Assembly (NCBI GenBank): GCA_002441005.1
Contig: DJWO01000014.1
Location: 248,001 to 312,000 of the forward strand
Reading direction: 5' to 3'
Length of the DNA: 64,000 nucleotides
DNA from: Candidatus Aminicenantes bacterium UBA6228
Lineage (GTDB): Bacteria > Acidobacteriota > Aminicenantia > Aminicenantales > Saccharicenantaceae
Part shown: positions 45,491 to 54,122 of the stretch, piece by piece
How positions within the stretch are numbered: the stretch's first letter is position 1
Layout of the letters: each line of letters starts with the position of its first letter
Notes under the pieces: generated by a model
What the model was told of the DNA's origin: nothing
Database searches by the model: none
Seen by the model: only the letters and a program-made list of their open reading frames with translations
Translations under genes and position numbers: made by a program

Positions 45491-47125
45491 ATGCCGTGGC
45501 AACAGGTTTATAATCCTGTCGGAAGTTTCTGGCTATCAACCCTCCTGGCCGCCCTACCCATCATCATTCTCCTTGGTGGACTGGCCTTTCTGCGGCTCAA
45601 AGCTCACCTGGCAGCTTTAGCCGGCCTTGTAACTTCTCTCTTGATTTCGGTCTTTATTTTCGGTCTGCCAGCCTCCAAAGCTCTGGTCTCCGCCGGCTTC
45701 GGGGCTGTTTATGGCTTCTTCCCGATTGGCTGGATCATTTTAAATGCAATTTTCCTCTACGATCTCTGCCAGGAAAAAGGGGCTATTCAGGTTTTGCGGG
45801 AAAACATTGCCGGGCTGACCTCAGACCGCCGCCTCCAGCTTCTGTTGATCGCTTTCTCATTTGGCTCTTTTTTCGAAAGTGCAGCTGGATTTGGCACGCC
45901 GGTGGCCATCACCTCAGCTTTGCTTATTGGGCTCGGCTTCCCGCCTCTTCAGGCTTCAGGACTTTCACTCATCGCTAACACAGCGCCAGTCGCCTATGGG
46001 GCCCTCGGCACACCAATTGTCGCTCTGGCCGGAGTGACAGGCCTTGATGTCAGAGACTTAAGTGCCATGGTCGGCCGGCAGCTTTCGTTTTTTTCGGTTA
46101 TTGTGCCTTTCTGGCTGATAACTGCTTTCTGCGGGTTTAAAAAAATGCTGGAAGTCTGGCCGGCAGCTCTGGTAGCTGGCCTCGGATTTGCTATTCCTCA
46201 ACTATTAATTTCCAATTTTCATGGCCCCTGGCTGGCTGGCGTGGTCTCGTCACTGGTTTCACTCGCCGCCCTGGTCATTCTTATCCATTTCTGGCAGCCG
46301 CGTCAGACCTTTTCTCCAGAAGAATATGGGAACACTGACCTCAAAGGCACAAATCTAAGCCGGAAAGCACTTTTTTCAGCCGGCCTCCCCTGGATTATCC
46401 TCAGCCTGGTCATCTTTGTCTGGGGAATTCCCCAGGTAAAAAAGCTGCTTGATTCTATCTTTGCTCCTTCATTTGTCATCAGCAGCCTCCACCACCAGAT
46501 TTTTAGAATGCCGCCGGTTACTCCATCGCCTATGCCAGAGGAAGCAATTTTCCGCTTCAACTTTCTGTCTTTCACCGGGACAGGCATTCTGGTCGCAGCT
46601 ATGATCTCTGGCTTCCTGATGAAGTTCAGTCCAGCTAAAATGCTCAAGATCTATGCGAAAACCATCTGGCGCGTTCGTTTTTCTCTCCTGACCGTAGCTC
46701 TTATGCTAAGCCTTGGTTATATAACCCGCTACTCCGGGCTGGATGCCACTCTCGGACTGGCTTTCGCTCGAACTGGCGTTCTTTATCCTTTCTTTGGAAC
46801 AATGCTGGGCTGGTTGGGCGTGGCTTTAACCGGCTCTGATACCTCATCGAATGTTCTTTTCGGCAGCCTCCAGAAAATCACGGCCGGACAGCTCGGTTTA
46901 AACCCGGTCCTGATGGCGGCGGCTAACAGCTCTGGCGGAGTAATGGGCAAGATGATTGACGCTCAGAGCATTGTCGTGGCGGCTACAGCCACGAGATGGT
47001 ATGGGCATGAAGGGAATATCCTGCGTTATGTTTTTATTCACAGCCTGCTTCTGGCTGCTCTGGTTTCCCTTTTTGTGTTTCTTCAGGCTTATGTCTATCC
47101 CTTTACGAAGATGGTTGTCGGCTAA
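45491..47125 (+). CDS. L-lactate permease (LctP family)
   Basis: This 544-residue inner-membrane protein has about 12 to 14 helices and begins with the family N-terminus MPWQQVYNPVGSFWLSTLLA. The conserved FFESAAGFGTPVAI and GVALTGSDTSSNVLFGSLQ loops are present, as is NSSGGVMGKMIDAQSI near the C-terminus. Members exchange lactate or glycolate with protons. No lactate dehydrogenase gene is adjacent, so the direction of flow (uptake, or export of a fermentation product) is open. GAGGT precedes the ATG. Confidence 0.92.
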   Translation: MPWQQVYNPVGSFWLSTLLAALPIIILLGGLAFLRLKAHLAALAGLVTSLLISVFIFGLPASKALVSAGFGAVYGFFPIGWIILNAIFLYDLCQEKGAIQVLRENIAGLTSDRRLQLLLIAFSFGSFFESAAGFGTPVAITSALLIGLGFPPLQASGLSLIANTAPVAYGALGTPIVALAGVTGLDVRDLSAMVGRQLSFFSVIVPFWLITAFCGFKKMLEVWPAALVAGLGFAIPQLLISNFHGPWLAGVVSSLVSLAALVILIHFWQPRQTFSPEEYGNTDLKGTNLSRKALFSAGLPWIILSLVIFVWGIPQVKKLLDSIFAPSFVISSLHHQIFRMPPVTPSPMPEEAIFRFNFLSFTGTGILVAAMISGFLMKFSPAKMLKIYAKTIWRVRFSLLTVALMLSLGYITRYSGLDATLGLAFARTGVLYPFFGTMLGWLGVALTGSDTSSNVLFGSLQKITAGQLGLNPVLMAAANSSGGVMGKMIDAQSIVVAATATRWYGHEGNILRYVFIHSLLLAALVSLFVFLQAYVYPFTKMVVG

Positions 47126-47353
47126 GGATAACTATCTGTATGGCCTCCTCTCCGCTCTGTCTCTGCCTGCCGCAAAACGGTGGTGGAATTAGCCGCCTGA
47201 GCAAAAGGCTTTTATTTATTTTCCAATATACGGTGTTAAATTATTGTCAGGACTAAAAAAAGAAGCTGGCTGTAAGAAGCGGTCAGGTGTTTTTCTGCTG
47301 TCCAGATTAGCCACTTCTTTCTCTTCAATTTCTTTATCAGGGGGAGGATTTAA

Positions 47354-47793
47354 ATGTTAAAAAAATCTCTGGCCATTGGAATTTTGCTGTGTTTTCTGGC
47401 TACACTTCCCGTCATGGCTGCCAAAAAATCACCATTTCCAAAGAGGCCACCGTAGAAAAAATCGGCTCGGGGCATTTCCGGTTTCTTCTGCCCGATAAGA
47501 AAATAATAGAAATTACCGGAATGAATATCAGGGGTAAATCACCAGGCTTTATTGGAATTTATGACTCAAAAAAGAATAACCAGGTGATAGTCACCAGCAG
47601 CCGGGTAACATTAAAAGGCAAAGGCCTTTCACCTATGGTTAGAGTGCCAAAAGGAACACAGCACATAATGATCGATGATGATATCACCTGGCTTAAAGCC
47701 GGCCAGAAAATTCCACGTAATGATTATGTCCTGATAGACGACGATATTACCTGGCTACCGATAGAAATTGTTTATGAACCCGACAAAAAATAA
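47354..47793 (+). CDS. Secreted small protein gene interrupted by a frameshift
   Basis: The ATG at 47354 (GGGGAGG upstream) encodes a signal peptide, MLKKSLAIGILLCFLATLPV then MAAKK. This frame closes at a TAG at 47452-47454. The mature protein continues in the other frame, where an open frame runs to 47793. One extra A in the run of six A residues at 47423-47428 would join them as MAAKKITISKEATVEKIG. The repaired product is about 146 residues, beta-rich, with two copies of a DDDITWL motif near the end. It may be a real null, slippage-corrected, or a sequencing error. I do not recognise the family. Confidence 0.6.
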
Positions 47794-47809
47794 CAAAGGG
47801 TAGATTACT

Positions 47810-48478
47810 TTATTTTCCTGCTTGTTCCTGGGCGGCCTTTTTCAATTTCTCATTGGCGATGATCCCAATATCAACACGACGATTTAACTGACGCCCTTCC
47901 AGCGTATCATTAGAAGCAACTGGCTGGTCCGGGCCATAGCCCATGACCGTGAACCTCGATGATTGGACGTTCTGCCTGGCCAGATAGGCAGCTACCGTCT
48001 TGGCTCTATTGTCTGATAGAGTCATGTTATTCTCACGAGAACCTGTTGAGTCGGTGTGGCCTTCAATGATGATATTGGTATCCGGATATTTATTGAGAAT
48101 AGTCGCCAGTTTAGTCAGATTTTCCTGGCTGGCCGGCCTTAGGTCGTATTTATCAACATCAAAAAGAAGTCCTGAATCAAAAGTGATTTTTATTCCTTCG
48201 CCTACTCTTTCAATTTTGGCTCCCTGAAGATCCCGTTGCATCTCTTCAGCCTGTTTATCCATCTGATGACCGATATAGGCGCCGGCCGCTCCGCCCAGAG
48301 CTGCTCCAGCGAGAGCTCCGATCAAGGTGTTACCGGCAGCTTTACCGATGGCTCCGCCAACCACCGCACCTCCGGCGGCTCCAATAGTCCCTCCTTTAGC
48401 CGTCTTGCTCCAGCTGGCACAACCAAAATTCATTAAGGCCAGACAGAGAACAAGGCAAACAAGCATCCATTTTTTCAT
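47810..48478 (-). CDS. OmpA-type lipoprotein with glycine-zipper region
   Basis: The 222-residue product has a lipoprotein signal (LVCLVLCLALMNFGC, lipobox FGC). Residues about 29-70 form a glycine-zipper membrane segment (GGTIGAAGGAVVGGAIG, GALAGAALGGAAGAYIG). The C-terminal domain (about 100-205) has the OmpA peptidoglycan-binding motifs IIIEGHTDSTGSRENN, LSDNRAKTV and NRRVDI. Such YiaD/OmpA-like lipoproteins anchor the outer membrane to the cell wall. AGGAGGAG precedes the ATG, and a good promoter sits just upstream. It converges on the frameshifted gene. Confidence 0.93.
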   Translation of the reverse strand: MKKWMLVCLVLCLALMNFGCASWSKTAKGGTIGAAGGAVVGGAIGKAAGNTLIGALAGAALGGAAGAYIGHQMDKQAEEMQRDLQGAKIERVGEGIKITFDSGLLFDVDKYDLRPASQENLTKLATILNKYPDTNIIIEGHTDSTGSRENNMTLSDNRAKTVAAYLARQNVQSSRFTVMGYGPDQPVASNDTLEGRQLNRRVDIGIIANEKLKKAAQEQAGK

Positions 48479-48518
48479 GGCACACTCCTCCTTTTTGTTT
48501 TTTTACTGATGCTCTTAG

Positions 48519-48546
48519 TTTATAACAATTACATCCTGAGCTTCAA
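48519..48546 (-). promoter_or_regulatory. Promoter of the OmpA-type lipoprotein
   Basis: On the minus strand TTGAAG (48546-48541) and TATAAA (48524-48519) are separated by 16 bases. It overlaps nothing coding and lies 41 bases before the ATG. Confidence 0.5.
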
Positions 48547-48548
48547 GC

Positions 48549-49478
48549 TTATTTTTCTTCTGTAATTTCCTGATAGATGATTTCAATGAGCGACGGGCGG
48601 CGCGAAGAGGCCGAAGCTGGCCCTACACCGAAAGCAGCTTTTATTTCCTCCAGTGTCTTTTTCTGCTGAATCATTCCCCTCACCCTGGCTTCCTTTTCTT
48701 TAAGAGATTTGACTAACTCCGATACTTCCTGTCGGCTGGCTGGGTCAGCATGGCCCGATAAAAACAATTCTATCTCGGGTTTATAAGCCAGCATTGATTC
48801 CAGAGTTTTGATCAGCCCGAAAAAACTGCCATTTTTCTGCTTATGAATGAGCGGATCCCGCCCGATAAAAACCAGGTCGCCAGCTATCGCCACTTTACTC
48901 ACCGCAATAAAGATCACTGTATCGCCGCGGGTATGGGCCGGACCAAAATTCCTGAGTTCAAGCTTGGTTCCCTCAAAATCAAGATTTTTAATACCTTCAT
49001 AAGTTTCCGAGGGTAAAAAGTTTTTAAGTTCTGGCCTCTGCTCGACAGCCGGCAGCATCTCCTCATAGGTTTTTTTATGGGCCAGAATCTTGACGCCACC
49101 AGGCAGTCCGCTGAGTCCGTTGACATGATCACCATCGCTATGAGTAAGAATGACCAGGGAAAGGGGTTTCGCCGATATTTTCTGAATTTCAGTCAGCATC
49201 TCTTTCAAAGACTCCGGGCTCATCTTGGCATCGATGAGAAGGTTGGTTTTCTTTCCGGCCAGAAAATAACAATTAGCTCCCGAGCCGCCTTTTATCATAT
49301 AAATATTGTCCCTGACCTTGTTGATGGTTATCGGTGGGTTCGTTTGCTGGCCGGCCGGATTAGAGCTGGTTATTACGCCCGATGCCGGCAGAACCAAGAA
49401 AGCAGTTGAAATAATCAGAACCGCTCCCTGCAGAATTAGATAAAAATTTGAAAGCTTTGTTCCCCTGGCAATTTTCAT
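48549..49478 (-). CDS. Exported MBL-fold metallo-hydrolase
   Basis: The 309-residue protein has an N-terminal hydrophobic signal (about residues 14-31). It then has the metallo-beta-lactamase fold: KTNLLIDAKMSPE, the H-x-D-x-D-H-type motif THSDGDHVNG, GPAHTRGDTVIF, AGDLVFIG and LFLSGHADP, which together supply the metal ligands. The first motif is H-S-D-G-D-H. The C-terminal 70 residues are helical and resemble an extra domain common in secreted MBL proteins. Substrate is unknown; a beta-lactamase role is not implied. AGGAGGGAG precedes the ATG. Confidence 0.85.
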   Translation of the reverse strand: MKIARGTKLSNFYLILQGAVLIISTAFLVLPASGVITSSNPAGQQTNPPITINKVRDNIYMIKGGSGANCYFLAGKKTNLLIDAKMSPESLKEMLTEIQKISAKPLSLVILTHSDGDHVNGLSGLPGGVKILAHKKTYEEMLPAVEQRPELKNFLPSETYEGIKNLDFEGTKLELRNFGPAHTRGDTVIFIAVSKVAIAGDLVFIGRDPLIHKQKNGSFFGLIKTLESMLAYKPEIELFLSGHADPASRQEVSELVKSLKEKEARVRGMIQQKKTLEEIKAAFGVGPASASSRRPSLIEIIYQEITEEK

Positions 49479-49737
49479 TTCTCCCTCCTATTAATGATTA
49501 AGGTCATTAATTAGCTTATTTCTTTCTTGTTCTTTTATTTCCTTTAGCCTTTTTTTATTTTACAACAGCCGCTAAGGCAGGCAAGAGAAACACAATTCGG
49601 AAATTGCCGCGCTGACTTCCAAGCTAATAACCAGCCGGTCAGACCTGCTCTTCTAACAGCCTGGCACCTTCACTAAGTCAGTCAGAATGACCAGGCCACT
49701 AATCAAATCCAGTGCTTAATAAGGCCTGGACTTAACT

Positions 49738-51393
49738 TTACTCAGTTTTCTCCGGTTCAAGGACGGCATTGATAGCCGCTATGTAACCGAAGGTAAGAGC
49801 CGGCCCGATTGTCCCGCCTCCAGCCCAGTAAGCCTGTCCGGCCGGAGAGGCAATGCAGTTCCCTGCCCCGTAAAGGCCAGGAATTGGTTCATCATCTCTG
49901 TTTAAAATTTGAGCCCGGGGATTGATTTTCGGGCCGCCTTTGGTATCCAGCGTGCCGCCGGCCAGGATAATGGCATAATAAGGTCCCTCAGCAGAAATCG
50001 GGTACATGGTAATATTTGGTCTGTCATTCCCTTCAGCCCGTGGACCATTGTAAGCCAGATCAATCGGCACTTCGCCCCGGTGGAATTCTTCATCCACGCC
50101 TTTACTGGCATATTCATTAAAGCGAGAAATAGTCTTTTTAAGATTGGACAGGAAACTCTGGTCGAGATGAAAATTGCCGGTGCGGCTGACCAGCTTATTC
50201 AGGCGAGCTTCAAGGGCTGTGGTTAGCTCTTCTAAATTCCCGCCCTTAATGACATAAGGATTCTGCTCGCCTGTGGATGGAATTGGATAACGAGTCCCCA
50301 GCGGGCCTATTCCCCCTATTCTGGCCGCGCGTTCATCATAAATCATGAACAGAAAAAGATTTGGATACTCTCCTTTTAGCGGATCCCAGACGAAGTGAAC
50401 CTGGGTTCTCTCGTTGTAAACAGCCTTCTCATCCATCACCCGCTGACCGTATTTATTGACCTCAATCATACTGTCTCCTGGCACAAAAAAGACACCAGTC
50501 GGAGGACTGGGATTAGCCAGAACCTCCTCCAGCACAACCTGGGCCCACCAGGCATGAGCCAGATTATCAAGCTTGGCTCCGACCTCAGAGGCCATGGAGA
50601 TCAAGTCACCCTGATTGGTTGGAACCGCACAGCCTCCATAGACCGGTCCCCGGAGATAATTGAGTCTCATCTCAGGGTTGTGAGTGAACCCGCCGCTGCC
50701 AAAGATGACGGCCCGGCCTGCCCGGAAATAAACGGCTTCCGATTTTTCATTGAGGGCTTCAACTCCTACCACCTGACCGCTCTCATTGGTGATTAATCTA
50801 TGGGCACGGTGTCTCAGAAAAACAGGAATACCTCTGGCTTCCACCGCTGTTCTCAGCTGTCTGATTAATTCCACGCCGCCAACCACACCTTTTCCTGTCC
50901 TGGGGTCTTTCGGAACAAGGGCTCTTCCTCGTGGCACTTTATTTTCCTCGAAGTGAGCAAAGTAGTCAGGCATGAATTGACCATCCCAGGCTATCCATGG
51001 GGTTGGATCAAGGGCTCCCATTTTCTGAAGATTCTCAATGGCCACCGCTGCCTGGTCGTAGTAGGTAGCAATCAACTCATACTGATTTTTATCAAGACCA
51101 AAGTTTGAATCCTCCGGATTATAGAGAGTCGGATAAGCCAGGCGGGCCATATATCTGATGGCATCTACTCTGGCATCCTTCACTCCTCCGGCCCGAAGAA
51201 AAGAATTGTTCGGAATCCAGAATACCCCACCCGATTTCTCGGTGGTTCCGCCGTAGCGGTTCCTCTTCTCCAGCATAATTACCCTGGCCCCCTTGTCAAA
51301 GGCAGAAAGAGCAGCTGAGGAACCTGCAGCACCACTGCCTATAACCAGGACGTCGGCTTCATGATCCCAGTGTTTGGGTTTAATCCCTGTCAT
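49738..51393 (-). CDS. FAD-dependent oxidoreductase (fumarate reductase/KSTD-like)
   Basis: The 551-residue flavoprotein starts with an FAD-binding motif DVLVIGSGAAGSSAALSAF and the E-K pair of the dinucleotide fold (VIMLEKRNRYGGTTEKSGG). GGTIGPALTFGYIAA near the end also binds FAD. The substrate region resembles the fumarate reductase/succinate dehydrogenase flavoprotein and 3-ketosteroid dehydrogenase group. There is no signal peptide. It lies 18 bases after the FTR-rubredoxin gene and 345 bases from rubredoxin genes overall, so it may take electrons from them (inference). The exact substrate is unknown. Confidence 0.85.
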   Translation of the reverse strand: MTGIKPKHWDHEADVLVIGSGAAGSSAALSAFDKGARVIMLEKRNRYGGTTEKSGGVFWIPNNSFLRAGGVKDARVDAIRYMARLAYPTLYNPEDSNFGLDKNQYELIATYYDQAAVAIENLQKMGALDPTPWIAWDGQFMPDYFAHFEENKVPRGRALVPKDPRTGKGVVGGVELIRQLRTAVEARGIPVFLRHRAHRLITNESGQVVGVEALNEKSEAVYFRAGRAVIFGSGGFTHNPEMRLNYLRGPVYGGCAVPTNQGDLISMASEVGAKLDNLAHAWWAQVVLEEVLANPSPPTGVFFVPGDSMIEVNKYGQRVMDEKAVYNERTQVHFVWDPLKGEYPNLFLFMIYDERAARIGGIGPLGTRYPIPSTGEQNPYVIKGGNLEELTTALEARLNKLVSRTGNFHLDQSFLSNLKKTISRFNEYASKGVDEEFHRGEVPIDLAYNGPRAEGNDRPNITMYPISAEGPYYAIILAGGTLDTKGGPKINPRAQILNRDDEPIPGLYGAGNCIASPAGQAYWAGGGTIGPALTFGYIAAINAVLEPEKTE

Positions 51394-51411
51394 TTTTCCC
51401 CTCCTGAAATT

Positions 51412-51909
51412 TTAATAGAATCTTTCAAATCTATCTTTAGTAGCCTTGCAGATCGGGCAGACCTCCGGCGGCTCCTGGCGAGCACAGAGATAACCGCACA
51501 CCTGGCATCGCCAGACCGGTAAGGAAAGTGAAGATGGATGAGAAATCTCCTTCTCTGCTTTTTTCTTTCTCTCTTCCTTAGAGGGCCGCCGCTCGGGAAT
51601 AGGCTGGCTCAGGTTTTCTTTGGTGGCCTTAGCTGAAACATAAAGAGCACAATAGCAACGGCCATATTCGGCCAGGTCCTGGTCACGGTAATCACAGGGG
51701 CAAACAATATCCCGGTCTTCTTCTTTAAGACCAGAAGCCCAGCGGCAGGGACAGGATTGATAACCGTATCTCTCTTCATTGGTCAGCAGCGATTTGACCA
51801 GCTCAAGGGTTAAATCCAGATCAGAATTAAGATGATAGCCAGCTTTTTCGGCTTCAGTCAGAAGCTGGTGATAATATTTCTGAATTTTCTCCGGGCTGAT
51901 TTCATTCAC
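51412..51909 (-). CDS. Ferredoxin:thioredoxin reductase-like domain fused to rubredoxin
   Basis: The 165-residue protein joins two redox modules. Residues about 5-95 match the catalytic (beta) subunit of ferredoxin:thioredoxin reductase, with C53-x-C55, C70-x-C72 and C85-x-C87 (CPC, CPC, CYC), which bind a [4Fe-4S] cluster next to a disulfide. After a charged linker rich in Lys and Glu, residues about 130-165 form a rubredoxin knuckle with C135, C138, C151 and C154 (WRCQVCGYLC, EVCPICKA). It overlaps the glutaredoxin gene by four bases. Electron flow rubredoxin to disulfide is inferred. Confidence 0.9.
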   Translation of the reverse strand: MNEISPEKIQKYYHQLLTEAEKAGYHLNSDLDLTLELVKSLLTNEERYGYQSCPCRWASGLKEEDRDIVCPCDYRDQDLAEYGRCYCALYVSAKATKENLSQPIPERRPSKEERKKKAEKEISHPSSLSLPVWRCQVCGYLCARQEPPEVCPICKATKDRFERFY

Positions 51910-52196
51910 TGCTTTTTCCCTTTCAGGACCTGCCTGATTCTTTCTTCCTGAAAGCCAATGATGACTTCCTCGTCGTCAATCACCAGGGTTGGGAAAGACA
52001 GCCTGTCATTCCACCTCTCCACTTCCCGTCTGATTTTGTCTTCTTCTTCCTCCGGCACCAGATCAACGTCAATGTAGCTATATTCGACGCCTAATTCATT
52101 CAGGAGAGTCTTGGTTTTCTGGCACCAGGGACAGGTACTGATTGCGTAAAGCATCAGCTTGCCAGCTTTTCTTCCTTCCACCTGCTTTATATCCAT
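51906..52196 (-). CDS. Glutaredoxin-like protein
   Basis: The 96-residue protein has the C-x2-C active site STCPWCQKTK at C22 and C25, then LNELGVEYSYIDVD and the cis-Pro loop RLSFPTLVIDDEEVIIGF. Its glutaredoxin/NrdH-like fold is clear. The stop overlaps the FTR-rubredoxin start by four bases (ATGA), and a Shine-Dalgarno AAGGAG precedes the ATG. It is a plausible substrate of the FTR-like module downstream, in a pathway that would reduce protein disulfides using rubredoxin or ferredoxin electrons. Confidence 0.88.
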   Translation of the reverse strand: MDIKQVEGRKAGKLMLYAISTCPWCQKTKTLLNELGVEYSYIDVDLVPEEEEDKIRREVERWNDRLSFPTLVIDDEEVIIGFQEERIRQVLKGKKQ

Positions 52197-52236
52197 TATT
52201 TCTCCTTAGCAAATTTTCTATTCGGTCTTGATTAAA

Positions 52237-52401
52237 TCAGTCGATTGGCCGAAATTTGTCTTTGGTTGAGCCGCAGACCGGGCAAACCCAGTCATCGGGC
52301 AAATCCTCAAACGCAGTCCCGGCCGGCACGCCGGAAGATGGATCTCCGGCCGTCGGATCATAAATATAGCCGCAGACCGAGCATTGATATTTTTTATTCA
52401 T
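52237..52401 (-). CDS. Rubredoxin
   Basis: This 54-residue iron protein is easy to miss because of its size. The two iron-binding knuckles are CSVCGYIYDP (C7, C10) and WVCPVCGSTKDKF (C40, C43), with the usual DP-x-x-GD-P-x2-G between. GGAGTGAGGTGG precedes the ATG. It is first in a leftward run with glutaredoxin, the FTR-rubredoxin fusion and the flavoprotein, so it probably donates single electrons within that set. Confidence 0.95.
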   Translation of the reverse strand: MNKKYQCSVCGYIYDPTAGDPSSGVPAGTAFEDLPDDWVCPVCGSTKDKFRPID

Positions 52402-52764
52402 CTTTCCACCTCACTCCTTTTAGATTCTCTTTTTAAAACTATTGACCAAAAAACCTGCCTCTTTTTTATTATATTATTATACAGAAACGGTCAAGCTTTC
52501 GATTATTCCATAGCTAAACTTAAGGAGTGTTGAGGCCTCAATTCTGGCGGTCCCTCTTGCCTCAAATGATAAGTCAAGTCCTCCGACAATGTCAAATTAA
52601 AATCTTCTGAGCAAATATATTGCCTGGCAGCTTAATTTTTGATTTAATTGGTAAAGGTAGTTAAATTGCTACAAGTCCTGGCTGCCCGGTGGAAAACAGG
52701 CCAGGGCAACCAGTTCACCCGAGCTCAATAAATAGTCAACCAATAAAAGGAGAGCAGGCTGAAG
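52402..52764. other. Divergent intergenic region, no gene seen
   Basis: The 363 bases hold the rubredoxin promoter near 52468-52494 and the upstream region of the HEPN-motif gene. AT-rich tracts lie at 52459-52482 and near 52620-52670. I saw no coding frame with a ribosome-binding site and no strong hairpin. Confidence 0.5.
52468..52494 (-). promoter_or_regulatory. Candidate promoter of the rubredoxin cluster
   Basis: On the minus strand TTGACC (52494-52489) and a perfect TATAAT (52473-52468) are separated by 15 bases. A second TATAAT overlaps the spacer. It lies 67 bases before the rubredoxin ATG. Confidence 0.45.
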
Positions 52765-53751
52765 ATGTCGGGATTCGATTTAAAACAGCTTCTTCCTTTA
52801 TATGATGAAATCGGCCGTCTGAAATATGGCGGCACGCTTAATTTCCCTCAGCTGATAAAACTTATGGAACCGGTTCGCCAAGGGCAGGAAGAATTCGGCC
52901 TCAAACATCTTGAAATTATCAAACGTGATCAACTCTTTCCGGCCTGGTGGAAGATGCCCGAATTGAGCCCGCAGGAAATAGATTCTTTAAAGGGGCTGTT
53001 TAAAAATATTCAACCGAAGGACACCGGACTCGTTCAGAAATTATTCGAGATTTTTAAGAACATTGAAATTATGTCCTGTCTGCTGCGCATTATGTGTCCG
53101 GCGCATTATGGAATTTACAGCGCTCCGGTGGAAAATCTGCTATCAATTAAAGCTGAAACACCTCTCAAAAAATACCTGTGTTATCTGGATGACCTGAGCG
53201 AACTTAAAGAAAGCTATGGTTTTGACACCTCAGCTGAAGTGGACATGGCTCTGTGGGCTCTGTCGGCCATTTTAAATGAAGACTGGCTTCGAAATAATTC
53301 AGATTACCACCAGATTTACCTGGATTATATAAATGAGCCCAACGCAGTCAAAAGAATCTCTGCGCGACATGCTTTAAAAAATATCAGAAGGGAAAATGTC
53401 TCTTATTTAGATCTGGCTGAATGTTTTCTCGAAACTGATCCGGAAGTGGCTGGTTTCCTGGCCGGAAAGGAGCTTGAAAATCTCATCTATAACCTGTATG
53501 GGAAGGTCATCCCCAGGCATAAAGGCTATAGAGCGAGAGACTTTAGAAGCCGGCTGGAGGAGCTTGGTGAAAAAAAATATCTCAGAGAACAGCAAAAAGA
53601 AGAAATAATCGGCTGGTGGGAGACCAGAAACAAGGCTGTGCATACGGACTGGGTTTCGGCTTTGCCCGAAGAAGTGGCTCTTTTCCGGAAAGAAGTCATC
53701 AGAATGATAAGCGGGATCAGAGGATTTAAAGAAAAACTCAGCCAGGGCTGA
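52765..53751 (+). CDS. Hypothetical protein with C-terminal HEPN-type R-x4-H motif
   Basis: The 328-residue protein is helical throughout. The middle region has CLLRIMCPAHYGIYSAPVEN and a conserved-looking YLCYLDDLSELKESYGFD. The last 110 residues resemble a HEPN domain: a helix pair ending in WWETRNKAVHTDW, where R288-N-K-A-V-H293 is the R-x4-H catalytic motif of HEPN ribonucleases. HEPN proteins often serve defence, toxin or RNA-processing roles. No antitoxin or MNT partner is adjacent, so the role is open. AAGGAG lies about 12 bases before the ATG, rather far. Confidence 0.62.
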   Translation: MSGFDLKQLLPLYDEIGRLKYGGTLNFPQLIKLMEPVRQGQEEFGLKHLEIIKRDQLFPAWWKMPELSPQEIDSLKGLFKNIQPKDTGLVQKLFEIFKNIEIMSCLLRIMCPAHYGIYSAPVENLLSIKAETPLKKYLCYLDDLSELKESYGFDTSAEVDMALWALSAILNEDWLRNNSDYHQIYLDYINEPNAVKRISARHALKNIRRENVSYLDLAECFLETDPEVAGFLAGKELENLIYNLYGKVIPRHKGYRARDFRSRLEELGEKKYLREQQKEEIIGWWETRNKAVHTDWVSALPEEVALFRKEVIRMISGIRGFKEKLSQG

Positions 53752-54122
53752 TCACGGCAAGTTTTAACTGGTTTATTAAATAGCTAACTTAAATCAAAGC
53801 AGCCGGACTGAGGGTAAAGCCCCGGCTGGCCCTTCTTCTGTCTGAATAACGGAGAGTATGTTATTAACCGACAAAATGAATTGGACTTGATCCAGATTTT
53901 TCTGTTTGAATTATGGCCGCTGATAAATATATATTATTTGTTTGAGTGGTCAGAGTGAATTAATCATTAAAATGAGACAACAATTGGCCGCGCCCATCTC
54001 TGTTAGATGGAAAGATAAGTTGGCTAGAACAGCATCTAAAATCAGCCAGTGTTCATCAACCTTCCTGAGAGCGGCCTGCCTTATTTTTAAATGAGCATAT
54101 CTTAAATAAGGAGCATAAAAGG
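53752..54122. other. Intergenic region, no gene seen
   Basis: The first part holds a weak 7-bp hairpin (CAGCCGG/CCGGCTG, 53800-53806 with 53822-53828) without a T-run. A CATCT/AGATG hairpin lies near 53997-54010. AT-rich promoter-like sequence (TTGAAT followed by TATATT) is near 53909-53940. Nothing coding is apparent. Confidence 0.4.
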
